64,000 nucleotides of DNA, taken from the NCBI GenBank assembly GCA_039881145.1, contig JAYKKI010000066.1, positions 7,389,501 through 7,453,500 of the forward strand. The letters run 5' to 3'. Positions 23,986 to 37,500 of this stretch are shown in pieces. The DNA is from Druceiella hillmani (lineage: Eukaryota > Arthropoda > Insecta > Lepidoptera > Hepialidae). The notes under the pieces were generated by a model. That model saw nothing but the letters and a program-made list of their open reading frames with translations, did no database searches and had not been told where the DNA came from. A program made the position numbers and the translations under genes. How positions within the stretch are numbered: the first letter of the stretch is position 1; every line of letters starts with the position of its first letter.

Positions 23986-25341
23986 TTTTTTTTTAATATC
24001 AAGCAATGCAGAAAAATTACCTTTAATTCTCATTACAGTACTAACGGTTCTTATCCGGAATTCTTAACCTGTATCTTTTATGTTCTTAAAATAATGAAAT
24101 ATGAGCACTTTGACATCGCGAGTGATCATATCCTATTTTAAATTGTGTATCAAAATACATCGCACTCTAAAATTTAAAATGTATTACGTAAATTTTATAA
24201 TGCTATTAATATAGTTAATTCAATTACAATGTATTCTAATCAGTACAGCTGGAACAAATTTAATATGCATTATCATTGTTATAATCATAAACTATCTCAA
24301 ATTTTAAATCTTCTTTTCAATTCTTACGCATTTTCCAATAACCATTATATTAGTGGTCAAATCTGTTTTATCACTTTATAATGCCTGCATTTATTACGCC
24401 TTTTGTATATTTTATACGATAAAATATTTACAAAATATCACTATGTTAATATTTATTTAGAAAAACATTCACAGCATTCATTAAATATATGCAGCCTTAT
24501 TTGTATTGTGCGATTTGGGAAGACATTGTCTTTAATGCGCTCCGCAAATAATGACCGTGCTACACTTTTCGCAGAAGGCCTGACTGGACATTAAAGTGAT
24601 TAATTGAAAACTATAAACGAAATTCTCCTGAGCACAATTTTAATAAAACATATTTTAGCATATTTTCACCAACTCTATTAAGTGCATTTGTCAGTTTCAT
24701 TGCAATATACTAATTCATAAAGAGATTTATGAATTAGTATATGGTACTAAACAACTAAATTATCAGTCACGTTTCTCTTGTATGACTAAAATTGGTTCAA
24801 AATATTCAGAGTTGTAACATTCAGTTCCGATTAAAGAGTATTAATAGACGACTAAATATTAATGAAATTAATTAAATTAACAAAACAATCTAACAGTACA
24901 GTGGATTAAAAACTAGATAGTATATTAAACATTAGACTAAAATTTGAAAGGGCCACCCTCTCGAGTTTTAGTTTAGTTTAAGAACTAATTAATAGGTCGT
25001 GACATGGATACGGTTAGCAAAATTATTTTGCGTAGGATAGTTGTTTAGCTACATTTAATTTACTCCGATAATGAAGTATTGTAACATTTACGTCCTCTAG
25101 TTAAATCTCAAAATATAAAAAAAATTACTTATATACGGGAAGCGCATTGTGTCAAAAAATTTTAATTATATGTTTAATTTTATTAAAATAAAAACCAAAA
25201 TTGTTGTGTAAATTTATAATTATTTGTTTCCAATTGCATGTATTTTCTTTTTTTTGCGATCCGATAAACTTTCTATTTGAATATTTAATGTGATGTAAAA
25301 GTTTTAATAGGATCATTACTGCCGTTTTAGAGAAATTTTGT
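23986..25341. other. No gene recognised; hairpin 24705-24742
   Basis: A perfect 17-bp inverted repeat (24705-24721 and 24726-24742, loop GAGA). The rest is AT-rich without motif. Confidence 0.7.
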
Positions 25342-25527
<186 letters not shown>

Positions 25528-27014
25528 TTTACATATTTGTAATAATTTATAATAAACCTTGAGTTTCCAGAAAGCTAATTAATTGTTTGTATTTGTAATG
25601 TAAAAATTAATGTTAAATTGGCGAACAGAACGACTGTAATTAATAAAAATTGGTCGCATCTTCTATCGTTATTGAAAAATGCGAGGACCACACATCGCGC
25701 AGTGGACGCATATCGGGTGCTGCAAATGTTATTTTGCAGAATGAAAGGTTTTTACAACACTTTAACGAATTGATATAATTATGACTATATGACTATGAAA
25801 AAAGGCACGATACAAAAATTGGTATAAATTACCTTCGTTTTACATTTTCAAGAAAATTATGAAAACAAATTGCTATATCATTTATCATTTTTGGGTTTTG
25901 GAAAGTTCGGATTTGCCCACGGTTTACTGGCATGAAATATATAACTTATTTAACAGCGCCAGTGATAAGTGGTTAAAATACGGTAGTCAAGAAAGTAATA
26001 TTTTTTTCTTTATTATCTTTCAAAATTTTACCTTCACATTAAAATTTTATATTTAAAATAGACCCCAGTTTCTTTCTAGAATCCAAATATTACAACGATA
26101 AAAATTGCACAAAACTAAAGTTTTTAGAAATTCATATCACAATTTCGTGTACAAACAAATAGACGGACCGAGAAATAACAAATTTTTAAATAGTTTTAAT
26201 AAGTGGTAATAGTAAATATTAAAATAATTATAATATAATGATATTTAATGATATATTTTTGAAATTTATTTATAGAATACAAAACGTGCATTTTGAACTT
26301 TTTTTATCTCTTAAATATGTAACAAAGCTTGTAAAGTATTGAACTAAAAAACGCTGAAAATTGTTAATCTGAATGTGTGTATTCCTAATCTATTGTGTTT
26401 AGTTTTTACCCTCATCAAGCGATATCATTGATTGATTGAATTAGCATCTCACTTTTATTGTATTTTACATTTTTACGTATACAATAATAAATTCTTACAA
26501 AATTTTCACAACTGAGTTATTCAGGAAATTTTACTAATTATTTACGAATCACTTAAATTATTTAGGTATATATTTATTTTTGTTCAATATATAAGTTTTT
26601 ATGTATGAGTTAACAACTGAAATGCACATAAAAATTGTTCCTTTACTTCTTCTGGTCAAAAGTATCAGCAATACGATCAGGATTGTAATACGTATTTTAA
26701 ATGTACATATGTATTTTTTTTGGTTTTGATTATGTATATGTACATATGTATTTTTTTTTTGGTTTTAATTTTGTCACATTATTAACAAAATATTATTTAT
26801 TAAGAGGTTGTATTAATTGTAATTGTTACTAGCAGGTATAGTGTATTCTGGTGCACAAAAACAAACGTTCTAAATTTAAAATTTATTCGTTTTGAATGAA
26901 AATTCTCTTTCACTGACAAAAACGTATTTTTTGGCGGTAAATGAAATACAACTCTTATTAAGTTCTTTTTCAATTGTTATGTTTTTTATTTTGACGAATA
27001 AATTTTAATTAAAT
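25528..27014. other. No gene recognised; direct repeat 26702-26769
   Basis: TGTACATATGTATTTTTTTT is repeated at 26702 and 26739 (37-bp period). Otherwise AT-rich. The left terminal repeat of the neighbouring Tc1-like element should lie in the last few hundred bases, but I could not identify it. Confidence 0.55.
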
Positions 27015-27060
27015 TTCTGCTGTTTGCTGCATTAGTTCACTTCTGTTTGCTGTTCTCAGT

Positions 27061-28101
27061 ATGGTTGAAAAAACGGAAAGAGCTAGTAAAATTATTGCGC
27101 TGCTTGAAGAAGGCTGTAGCCAATTTTATATGAGTCAGCAGTATAATGAGACAAAATACCTGGAAACGATACCAAGAAACGGGCTCCGTCAATAGAAGGC
27201 CCAGTTCTGGAAGAAAACGGTGCACTGAGCCACGGGAAGTGGGGGCGCTACGAAATCGTCAAGTTACGTACGTGGATCTCAAACAGAACCTCGAGGGCGT
27301 CAGAAGTACACACGAGTAAGCCTACGGACAGTCAGAAGGAGACTTCAGGCCGTCAATATACGTAGCTATTGCCCAGCTCGGGGCCCTACATTGCTCCGTG
27401 AGCATCGTGTTGCCAGATTGAGATTCGCTAACAATTTTTCGTCATAGATTGAACCAGACTGGAATAGTGTTTTATTCCCCGATGAAGCTCGTATATCGAT
27501 TAGTTGTGAGGATCAACGTCGGCGAGTCTGACGAAGACCTAGAGAACGCTTCGCAGAAGTGTGCTTAGAGGAAATCATCCCTTACATTGGAGGCTCCGTA
27601 ATGTTTTGGGCTGGTATTAACTCAGATAACAGTACCGAGATAGTTTTTATTGAAAATGGCACACTTAATCTACAAAGGTACATCACAGAGTTTCTTATTT
27701 CTCATGCCCAACCCGCATTAACAGCAGTTGGAGGCGAGTTCATTTTTATGGACGACAATGCTCACGCCCACCGCTCTAGAGACGTTGATACGTATATGCC
27801 TCCTGCATGTACTCCGGAATATTATAGAGTATACGCCGGAATTCGTCGGTTAGACTGGCAGCTAGAAGTTCCGACCCTCAATTCGATAGAACACATTTGG
27901 GATAATATCAAACGATGCGTCAGAGCTGTAAACCCAGCTCCACAAAACATTCAGGCCCTTAAAAATGTGATCGTCGTTGAATGGGAACGTATTCCTCAGG
28001 AAATCATAAAAAACGTTGTCGAAAGCATGCCAAGTGATTTCCAAAAATACGCGTATATAATCGCATTGACTTTAACTAGAGGAGGCCATACTCGTTACTA
28101 A
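27061..28101 (+). pseudogene. Tc1-like (DD34E group) transposase relic
   Basis: The ATG at 27061 opens a helix-turn-helix-like N-terminus (KIIALLEEGCSQFYMSQQYN). The second DNA-binding part follows (SLRTVRRRLQAVNIRSYCPA, ~27320-27380), after frameshifts. The catalytic motifs are PDEARI (~27480, first Asp), FMDDNAHAH (~27747, second Asp) and NSIEHIWDNIK (~27880, Glu). A 180-codon open frame (27559-28101) covers the last two. The spacing between the second Asp and the Glu is 44 residues, where the family normally has 34: an extra ~30 bp lies at about 27796-27845, with a near-duplicated TACKCCGGAAT. At least three stops and frameshifts break the N-terminal half. A decayed mobile element, not a host gene. 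Confidence 0.9.
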
Positions 28102-28366
28102 ATTTTAAATTTTGTTATTAAATTAATAAAGAAAAATTCAAAAATAAACTTTAGCCATTTTTAATATACCAATATGAAAACGCTCGTCTGTGGACTTTAC
28201 ATCGTTTTCTTTATTTATTCGCATTTTTAATGACTGAAGTAGGTGAAAACGATATCTCAAAAATAAATGACAATATTCTCATCATATCGCTATATAAAAT
28301 ACACCAAATAATAATAAAATAAATCTGATACGGTTTATTCCTATAAGTGCCCGTTTTTTTGCAAGA

Positions 28367-30472
<2,106 letters not shown>

Positions 30473-32350
30473 ATGTATCATATAAATTTTCGTCCGCGCC
30501 ATAATCTCGCCAGTGCAAGGCTCCCTATGGGGAAGCTGCGGAAAAATCTGAGGAGAAAAGATATAATTGCCATAAATAAAAATTTGGTAACAGTTTGTGT
30601 ATTGCATGATCGTTCACTATCAGATTGTATTCCAAAAGGTGCGGAGGCTGGAGACAAATGAAATTCAATTACCTGCAATAACTCAATTCGTATTAATAAC
30701 GGTCGAAATGGATTGGGATTGCATTGTGAGCAAAGCTCATGCAATTTAGTACAGGTTGTAGCAATGTGGTCGAGAGAATTGTTTTATTAATTTCTGAAAG
30801 TCTTCAACAAAATAACGTGCTTTTTGAAGAAGAATTTTAAATGAATCTTTGAGAAATGTATTTAATTTATCTATCATGCGCTAAGTTGTGAAGATTTTTA
30901 TATGTGCTTAAACTTTTGTTTGGTGCAAACATTTATATTCTTTCTAGCACTGGAACTGGAATAACTGTATATTTTAAATTACTTAAAAACAGAGATTGAA
31001 CCAAATAATTGGTTAAGAAATCAATATATTATTTAATAAATTTAAATATGAAAATCTAAAAAAAATAATAAATCGGGCGTTTTGGTGTTGAACCAAAGAT
31101 AACTTTTAACCAAGTGCTGTTTTAAAATGTCATAAATAGAACTTTAAAGATAATTTGGTCTTTTATAGAGCAAGAAAAAAAATAATTTTTATAAAATAAC
31201 AGTGATTCATCAATAACAGGCCAGCAACAAGTTCAGTTCTTTGCTTTTACTTTCGGATATTTTTTTTGTCATAGCTAAAAGCATAGACATAATTTTTGGA
31301 CCAAAAAAAATAGTCTGCAATTTGGTACATTCCAATCTAATTTATTGTTCTTTGAACGTAGCTTTAATTTGTACGTTGGCATCATTCCAATTGGCAGAAT
31401 GGATTTTAAACCTAGGCAACTATTATAATGTTATTCATTCTTCTGAGAAATATCAAAGAGATGAAACTCTATAGTCAATCGAATGATCTCTTCAAATTTG
31501 ACAAGCCTTTTAAGTATCGATGGTATCTCTCAACTAAACTTTGCTCTCAAAATACCTATTTTCCTTATTTTCATTGACTCCATCCTAGATACTAATGCTG
31601 TTGTAATGTTGAAAGCACTTTCAATATTTTGATTCGTTGCATACGGAGGGTACAAATATCAACCTGTATGGTAAAAAAAAAGAAAAAATCGTCTTGCGTT
31701 AATGATTTTTGCTTCAATTTTTTGAGGGGTATGGCGTCTCCAAATTATCTAAGGTGCCTAATTTTATTATTTTTCTAACATCCTCTGCTAAAGCCACTTC
31801 CTTTCGGATGAAGACCAAATATAAATGCTTCATTTTACAGTAAAATTTAAAAACAAAAAGTGGGTTGAGGCCATGTAAAATTTATATTTTAATTAATATT
31901 GAAATTAAGTATAGACGAGAAATTTTACCATTATATAAGTTGTCAGAAAATATGAAACAAATACATTTAGTTTTTTCATGTTATATTACATTTTATTGTT
32001 AAAGGTAATGCCCCTTTAACTCGACGGAGGATTTTCAAATTGACATTCTTACTTTCTTCATTTTTAAATGTTCATACTTCTAAACAATGCAATAATTTCT
32101 GAAAACTTTTTCCGTGTTAAGGAGGCTTTTGTTAATTCGTTTTAGGTAAAAACAGAATAACGCAACAAAACACATAATAAACACGGCAATAACACATATC
32201 ATGCTTCATGTCTCGCAGTTATTGATCGGGCTGCGCTTGCCTAGTTTTATATTTTTTTTCAAAATGCGACCTTTCATTTTTTCCACGGTATCGTTGCTAC
32301 GATTTGGTTTTGGCTACATTGAAAATGATTACAAATTTTTATTTTTTTTT
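30473..32350. repeat. Long dispersed repeat, copy A (unidentified)
   Basis: Colinear similarity, in the same orientation, with 42983-44515 in four or more blocks: 30473-30770 with 42983-43270, 31200-31430 with 43640-43870, 31750-32010 with 43905-44110, and 32160-32350 with 44345-44515. Copy A is the less AT-rich and better preserved. Its first block is open on the minus strand over 88 codons (30478-30744) and on the plus strand over 62. On the minus strand both copies keep the pattern VIEF, SERS and IISF, so an old coding sequence is possible. I do not recognise the family: it may be a retroelement, another transposon or a duplicated gene fragment. Confidence 0.75.
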
Positions 32351-33094
32351 CCAAGAGACTTAAAAATGTACAATTTTAACTTTAACAGGTCTACACGTAG
32401 TAATTACTCATTGTTAAAAATAATTATTTGTGGTTAAGTCAATTCCTAATTATTTTTATGTCTCCTACTTCAAGGAAAAACAATTAATTCAGTAACTGTA
32501 CGAAGTTAATCTATTTTATAAGAATTGTTTACTTATTTCATAAATAAGTAGTTTACTTTTTATAACAGTTATATAAATTTTAGGAACCAATCACTTCCGC
32601 TTGAAATAATTCCAATTCATAGAGATAGCACCTTGCAAATTATAGTAAAATATCCATACTTATATATTATATTATATATTTATTAACCCCTCCGAATACC
32701 ACTTTAATCGTGCAGAATATAAATAGTGTTATTCTATTTCCATAGCCAGAGTAATAAAATTGGTTCGAATTATCATACATAACATTACGTTTATTGTTTT
32801 ACAATGATTATGTAAGGTTGAACAAGTCAACAGCGATTTATTTGGATTTTGCCGCCCAACTAGCCCTAAGTTATGTTCAGGGGTATTCGTATTATGGAAA
32901 CAATGTATTTAAGCTCCGTCGTTTTTAGTAGGAACAAAAATGTATAACAAACCTATACTAGGTATGGTGATGTTACAAGCCTTTTTGTATACGATTTATG
33001 TTTGTCAAGGAGCTATCGGGTGACTAATATTTTAAACGAGTTATACGTAGAATGTTTAATTTATGGGAGATCAGGAGTGAGTACATTGTAAATT
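32351..33094. other. AT-rich stretch, no gene recognised
   Basis: Nothing recognised beyond small self-complementary patches (for example ACTTATTTCATAAATAAGT near 32530). Confidence 0.55.
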
Positions 33095-33520
33095 TTAGGT
33101 GCAAGAAATGTATAATATATCATAATATATCCATAAGTCGTCCTTGTATTCGTTAGCATCACTCGAGTAGGTATGATGAACCGGTTTACTATCGACTTTA
33201 TTTTTGTAAACGTGTATTAGCAAGGATCTAATAAATAATTTTCGATTATCAAGTACCTGAAAATCCTTCAGTAATAAGTCAGTGGTATAGTAATAAGGCT
33301 TTTTATCGATCACTCTAATCAAAGCTTTTGGGATTTGAAGAGGGGTTCAATTGACTTTTCTGCTGCTTCCCAAGTAAGTGCACTATAATTTAGTATTAAT
33401 TGAGCTTGTCCATAAGATATTATCTTTGTATATTTATGATTTACACTGCTGTAATCAGTCGATGTAAACACCCAAAAATTAACGCCAAACATATTCAATA
33501 GGTGCATGCGCTTTCAAGTG
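33095..33520 (-). pseudogene. C-terminal fragment of a second LINE reverse transcriptase
   Basis: On the minus strand near 33460-33480 the sequence reads FLGVYID, the signature after the RT active site in non-LTR elements. It continues through LNYSALTWEAAEKSIEP (~33345-33395) to a long open stretch (ALIRVIDKKPYYYTTDLLLK, then DNRKLFIRSLLIHVYKN, 33180-33320). That order (FLGV.ID, a Y/W-rich region, K.PYYY.TD.L, .LF..SLL.HVYK) matches the thumb/C-terminal region of Jockey-like RTs. Catalytic YxDD lies upstream and is not recognisable. It is distinct from the 22-24 kb relic, which has a different C-terminus. Confidence 0.75.
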
Positions 33521-33961
33521 TTTTTTATTCACACGTTATGTCATCCATGCATTCATGAATCATTATGAATTGGTCAGTAAGCTGACTTTTATCAATGGTG
33601 AATGGAACGTACTTTGTTTTTCATGTATTTAATGTCAGCAAGTTATCAGTTAGACTATTTTTTTCTTTGCATAATGTTCCATTAGTTTTGACACTTACAC
33701 TAATTAATTTTATTTTTAATAAAACTAAATCAAATTTATACTAATGTTGGTAGCATGCGTTTACGAATGTTACACCATTTTGCCATATGAACATTCTCTT
33801 TTGCCAACTTAGGCGTCAGGATATAGTTATTAAGGAAAAAAATTAGGCATTCCGCTGCCGTTTTGACACAAGTCTGACGTCCATTTCATCTGAAGACACC
33901 ACAATAATATACAATACAAAAATCTTCAATGCTTACGGCGGTCACTTTCCCTTTTTTACGT

Positions 33962-34225
33962 AGCTAGCAGGGATATAACTTTCATTTAATTATAAAATAG
34001 CGAGTTTCAATAAATGACAACCGTTAGTTTAATGTGACAGAAAATCATATATATAGCAGAGATATAACTTTCATTTAATTATAAAATAGCGAGTTTCAAT
34101 AAATGACAACCGTTAGTTTAATGTGACAGAATATCATATATATAGCAGAGATATAACTTTCATTTAATTATAAAATAGCGAGTTTCAATAAATGACAACC
34201 GTTAGTTTAATGGGACAGAATATCA
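33962..34225. repeat. 89-bp minisatellite, about 2.9 units
   Basis: Units start at 33972, 34061 and 34150 (GATATAACTTTCATTTAATT) and differ at only a few positions. Low divergence means recent amplification. No coding frame. Confidence 0.97.
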
Positions 34226-36124
34226 GTATCTTTTTGTTATTCAGCTACTTAATTTCGTTACTATTCTGTTTTAATACAGTAGTTAATGTATAGGTTAAGA
34301 ACTATACTTAAATATTGTATATAAAACTCATTATTTTTTTTTTCAGTAGCCATTTCATATTTTACTAACCACAGTATAAGCAAAATATGCGATCACAGGC
34401 AGGTATTAGAACGTAAATAAAAATAAGTATACATTGCGAATTAAGGGGGGAATTGTTAACAAGTGTTATTAATTCCAAGAAAAATATATTATGTGTGTAA
34501 GCTTTCATTAATTTCAATAAATTAAAGTAAAATGAAATAACAACACAAATATCAAATTCTTATATTACTGTTCAAGGATCTATTTTTAAGAAATACAGAG
34601 CTGTGGTTATCTATTTTTAAGGATTCCATGCACACTTTACCATTAATGTTGCTATTCACAGGTTATCCAAGTTTAAGTTGCTAAAAATTCATATCATTTT
34701 TGAAATGTAACTTCTTTACAGAAGATAAACGATCACATTGAAACTAAAACAACCGTGTAATACCCATGTTATTTTTCTATAATAGAGACCGTGCCGCTAT
34801 CTCTAGACGTTCCCAGCAAATAACTTTTGTAGACACACACATTAGCGAACTCTAAAGAAGTTACTTTTTCAGTCGAATACATTTTATGCGCCATTTTATT
34901 CCTGTTATATTTTCAAATAATTGTCGCCATGAGAAGACTATCAATGATTAGTGCAAGCTATTTTAAACGACAAATTTAAGATTTACGGCGTGAAAATGTC
35001 GGAACGTATAAATGAAACATTCGTTAAAATAATAAACATTTAATTTTTTTTCATAACAAACAACCCATTATTTTCCTAGGTGATTGTTGTAACTTCCTAA
35101 CCCTACGGAATTTTACATGCTAAATATCCACTAACCTTCATTATTCACAAGAATAAAACAGTAGTGTAGACGTCCGTTTTTACTACACAGTAAAATTAAC
35201 CTTAAAACCGATGTTATTAAAATTAACGAAAATTAGTCCCTTAACGTGAGGGTTTATTCTTTTTATTAAATTAAACCAAAATCGATTAAAATTTGAGAAT
35301 CGCAATTTCGAGGGATTTCACGCAAAGATGCTAAATAACAATATAATGTTAAGCGGTCGAAAGAGTTAAGTTCCGTCAAATGTTTTATTTAGTTTGACGG
35401 GGGTTCACTTTACTCTTCTGAAGAATTCGACTGAATTAATATCAAAAAGTCAATTATTTTTTAGGCAATCTTGCTTAAGGCACATGCCTTAAAAGAGATA
35501 AATCCATGTATTTAATAATCATAGTTACTTGGTAACTATAGAATAGTATTCCCTCAAATAAATAAGAAGGGCCCATCCCTTTACTCTTTTCGTAAAGTTT
35601 TGTATAAAAAAAACAGAGCGCATATTTTCAATGGATTTTCAAAGTTTCCTAAATAAAAATACAAAATATATATAAATTACCAATTGTAAAATGTAAAACG
35701 ACTGTTGACCCGTTTTTTTAATGCGCAGTTTATTGATGTGAACTATTATAAACAACATACATGACCTGGCATTTAAAAAATAATATTACTCAAATATATC
35801 GAGTATCGATAGCACATTAATGTATTAATAGGTATATTCCTAAAATATAAATCTTGCATGTAAAAATATCTTATTAGTTTGAATTTTTACCTCACGTATC
35901 TAAGTACGCAAGTCTTTTTATTACCTCGCAAAACTCAAGTGGGTATGTGGGTACACTTATTTTACATCAACTAAAAAATTACAAAGTGAATAAAATTCTA
36001 ACACTTTTAAAAGTTGAGCCCGATTTTTTTCTTGGCTATTTTTATATTACAAAAACTTTATAAACCAGTAATAACCTGCACTCCTCGTTGAGAAAAAAAA
36101 ATTAATGGACTCCGATTTCATTAT
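34226..36124. other. AT-rich stretch, no gene recognised
   Basis: Contains minor self-complementary spots (ATAGTTACTTGGTAACTAT near 35521; CCGTCAAA...TTTGACGG near 35373-35399). No gene or array. Confidence 0.55.
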
Positions 36125-36205
36125 TTCGAGAGCTGGAAAAAATTCTAACTCAACTTATAACAAAGTTAGAGTTTGAGTTGTATCTAACTTTAAGTGGACG
36201 TAATA
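36125..36205. repeat. Dispersed repeat, second copy of 11805-11890
   Basis: Shares AAATTCTAACTCAAC, GAGTTTNAGTT and TCTAACTNTTNAGT in the same order and orientation as 11805-11890. Too short and diverged to classify. Confidence 0.55.
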
Positions 36206-36539
36206 CAGATGCAGTATGTATTATAAATTTACTAATTTAATTTTTATTTGCTTAAATAGTATTCAGAATTTTAATATTTGTATTCAGTATTAAAAATAGA
36301 AAAAGGAAAGAGATGCCGAGGACGATCTATTACCTCCTGGAACAATACTATGGATATAGATTTAAAAATTATGAACTTGAACTTAATGATACCTCTCGTT
36401 GCGAAAGCATACGATAAGGGCTAACCCCAAATGAAATATGAGACCATAGCCAGGATAAAGAAGAAAGTAAATAAATAAATCCCAACAAGAGCTTTCGCAT
36501 ATTTATTATGATTTTGATGGAACTCTAAACTGTACCATG
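36206..36539. other. Possible LINE 3' tail
   Basis: 36300-36467 is less AT-rich and ends in an AAAT-type run (36468-36480), as seen at the 3' end of many non-LTR retrotransposons in plus orientation. No diagnostic protein motif seen. Confidence 0.3.
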
Positions 36540-37500
36540 TTTCGTTTATTCCCTGATACCAAACCGTGAGATTGCATGTGTTATAACTGGTGAAAAGGTT
36601 TCATAATAGTCCACATTGGTCTCCCTAGTGAAATTTTAAGTAACGAATCTGGCACGATATCTCACTTTATTGTCAGAATAGAATCACTTTTTTATAACTC
36701 ATGTGCACTGCACTATTCTGGAATTGTTTGGAATATCAACAATCTTCCATTTGTACATTGATTCAGGCTCAAGTATGTACTTGCGCCATCAATGCACCAA
36801 TCACTTTTATTGAACTCACGCTGAGAAGTACAACACTAAAGGAGTTACTTTTTTCTTTTCTGCTCTTTTATTGTTCATCAATGTATATTGATTATTTTAA
36901 TAGCCTGTTTGTTTGCAACGATAGCAAGTTATTATTTTCGCGTTTTTATACTTGGATTTTTATGTATTAGAAACACTCAAAGTTTATCTGCTTGTACCAC
37001 TAATGCTGAACCACATTCTGTTTCATTTCTATTTACAAGTTTCATATATCTGGTAATCCAGCCAGTAATAATGAACTGACCCATTAATCATTAATCGCTA
37101 AGGCTGTGCTGCTAAAGATTGAGCTATTTATATTGTTTGCGCCACATAATTCGTACTATTTTCGTAATGTTCTAACCATGTAAAATTAAATGAAGAAACA
37201 ATATAACTTTCCACAAAAATCTCTGTATCGTCCAATAGCACATAATTTTGTCAACAATTCCTTTGTAATTTATGTTCCTTTTATATTCCCAAATGACGAT
37301 AAGTCAATCGTCAAAATCAATTTAGTTCATGCTTTTACATTTATTGCTGCAGTTGCTACCCCGGTTCTATCTTCCTTTAGTTACCTAACTACACCTATAA
37401 AAACCAGCATGTTTTCCGCTGTAAACGCCCAATCATCAAAGTTTTTGCGTCCCTTTAACTCTGGTATATTTGTAAGAGAGTCGTAACTCATTTTCTTGCT
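36540..37500 (-). pseudogene. Ty1/copia retrotransposon relic (gag-protease-RT start)
   Basis: Read on the minus strand, gag starts at ATG 37491: MSYDSLTNIPELKGRKNF, then DDWAFTAENMLVFIGVV, a typical copia gag N-terminus. Later gag sequence follows at about 36990-37190, shattered by frameshifts (VAQT, then a degraded LLAGLPD-like stretch). Protease is marked by SDWCIDGAST (~36775-36815), where the expected Asp-Ser-Gly triad reads Asp-Gly, one codon short. At 36553-36680 the RT begins: VRYRARFVT, then DYYETFSPVITHAISRF, matching the copia RT entry motif. Between protease and RT the integrase is missing, so this is an internally deleted, dead copy. No clear LTR pair was found. The plus-strand open frames over this region are antisense shadows. 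Confidence 0.87.

Noticed and set aside
27037..27225. Minus-strand 62-codon frame
   Set aside because: Antisense to the N-terminal helix-turn-helix region of the Tc1-like relic.
26870..28185. Terminal inverted repeats for the Tc1-like relic
   Set aside because: Only weak, patchy complementarity could be found between the flanks, so no boundaries are claimed.
33962..34225. Possible CRISPR array from regular repeats
   Set aside because: The units are contiguous 89-bp tandem copies without unique spacers. The other arrays are likewise ordinary tandem repeats.
36701..37486. Three plus-strand open frames (63-98 codons)
   Set aside because: They are antisense to the copia gag/protease relic, whose minus-strand translation gives recognisable motifs.
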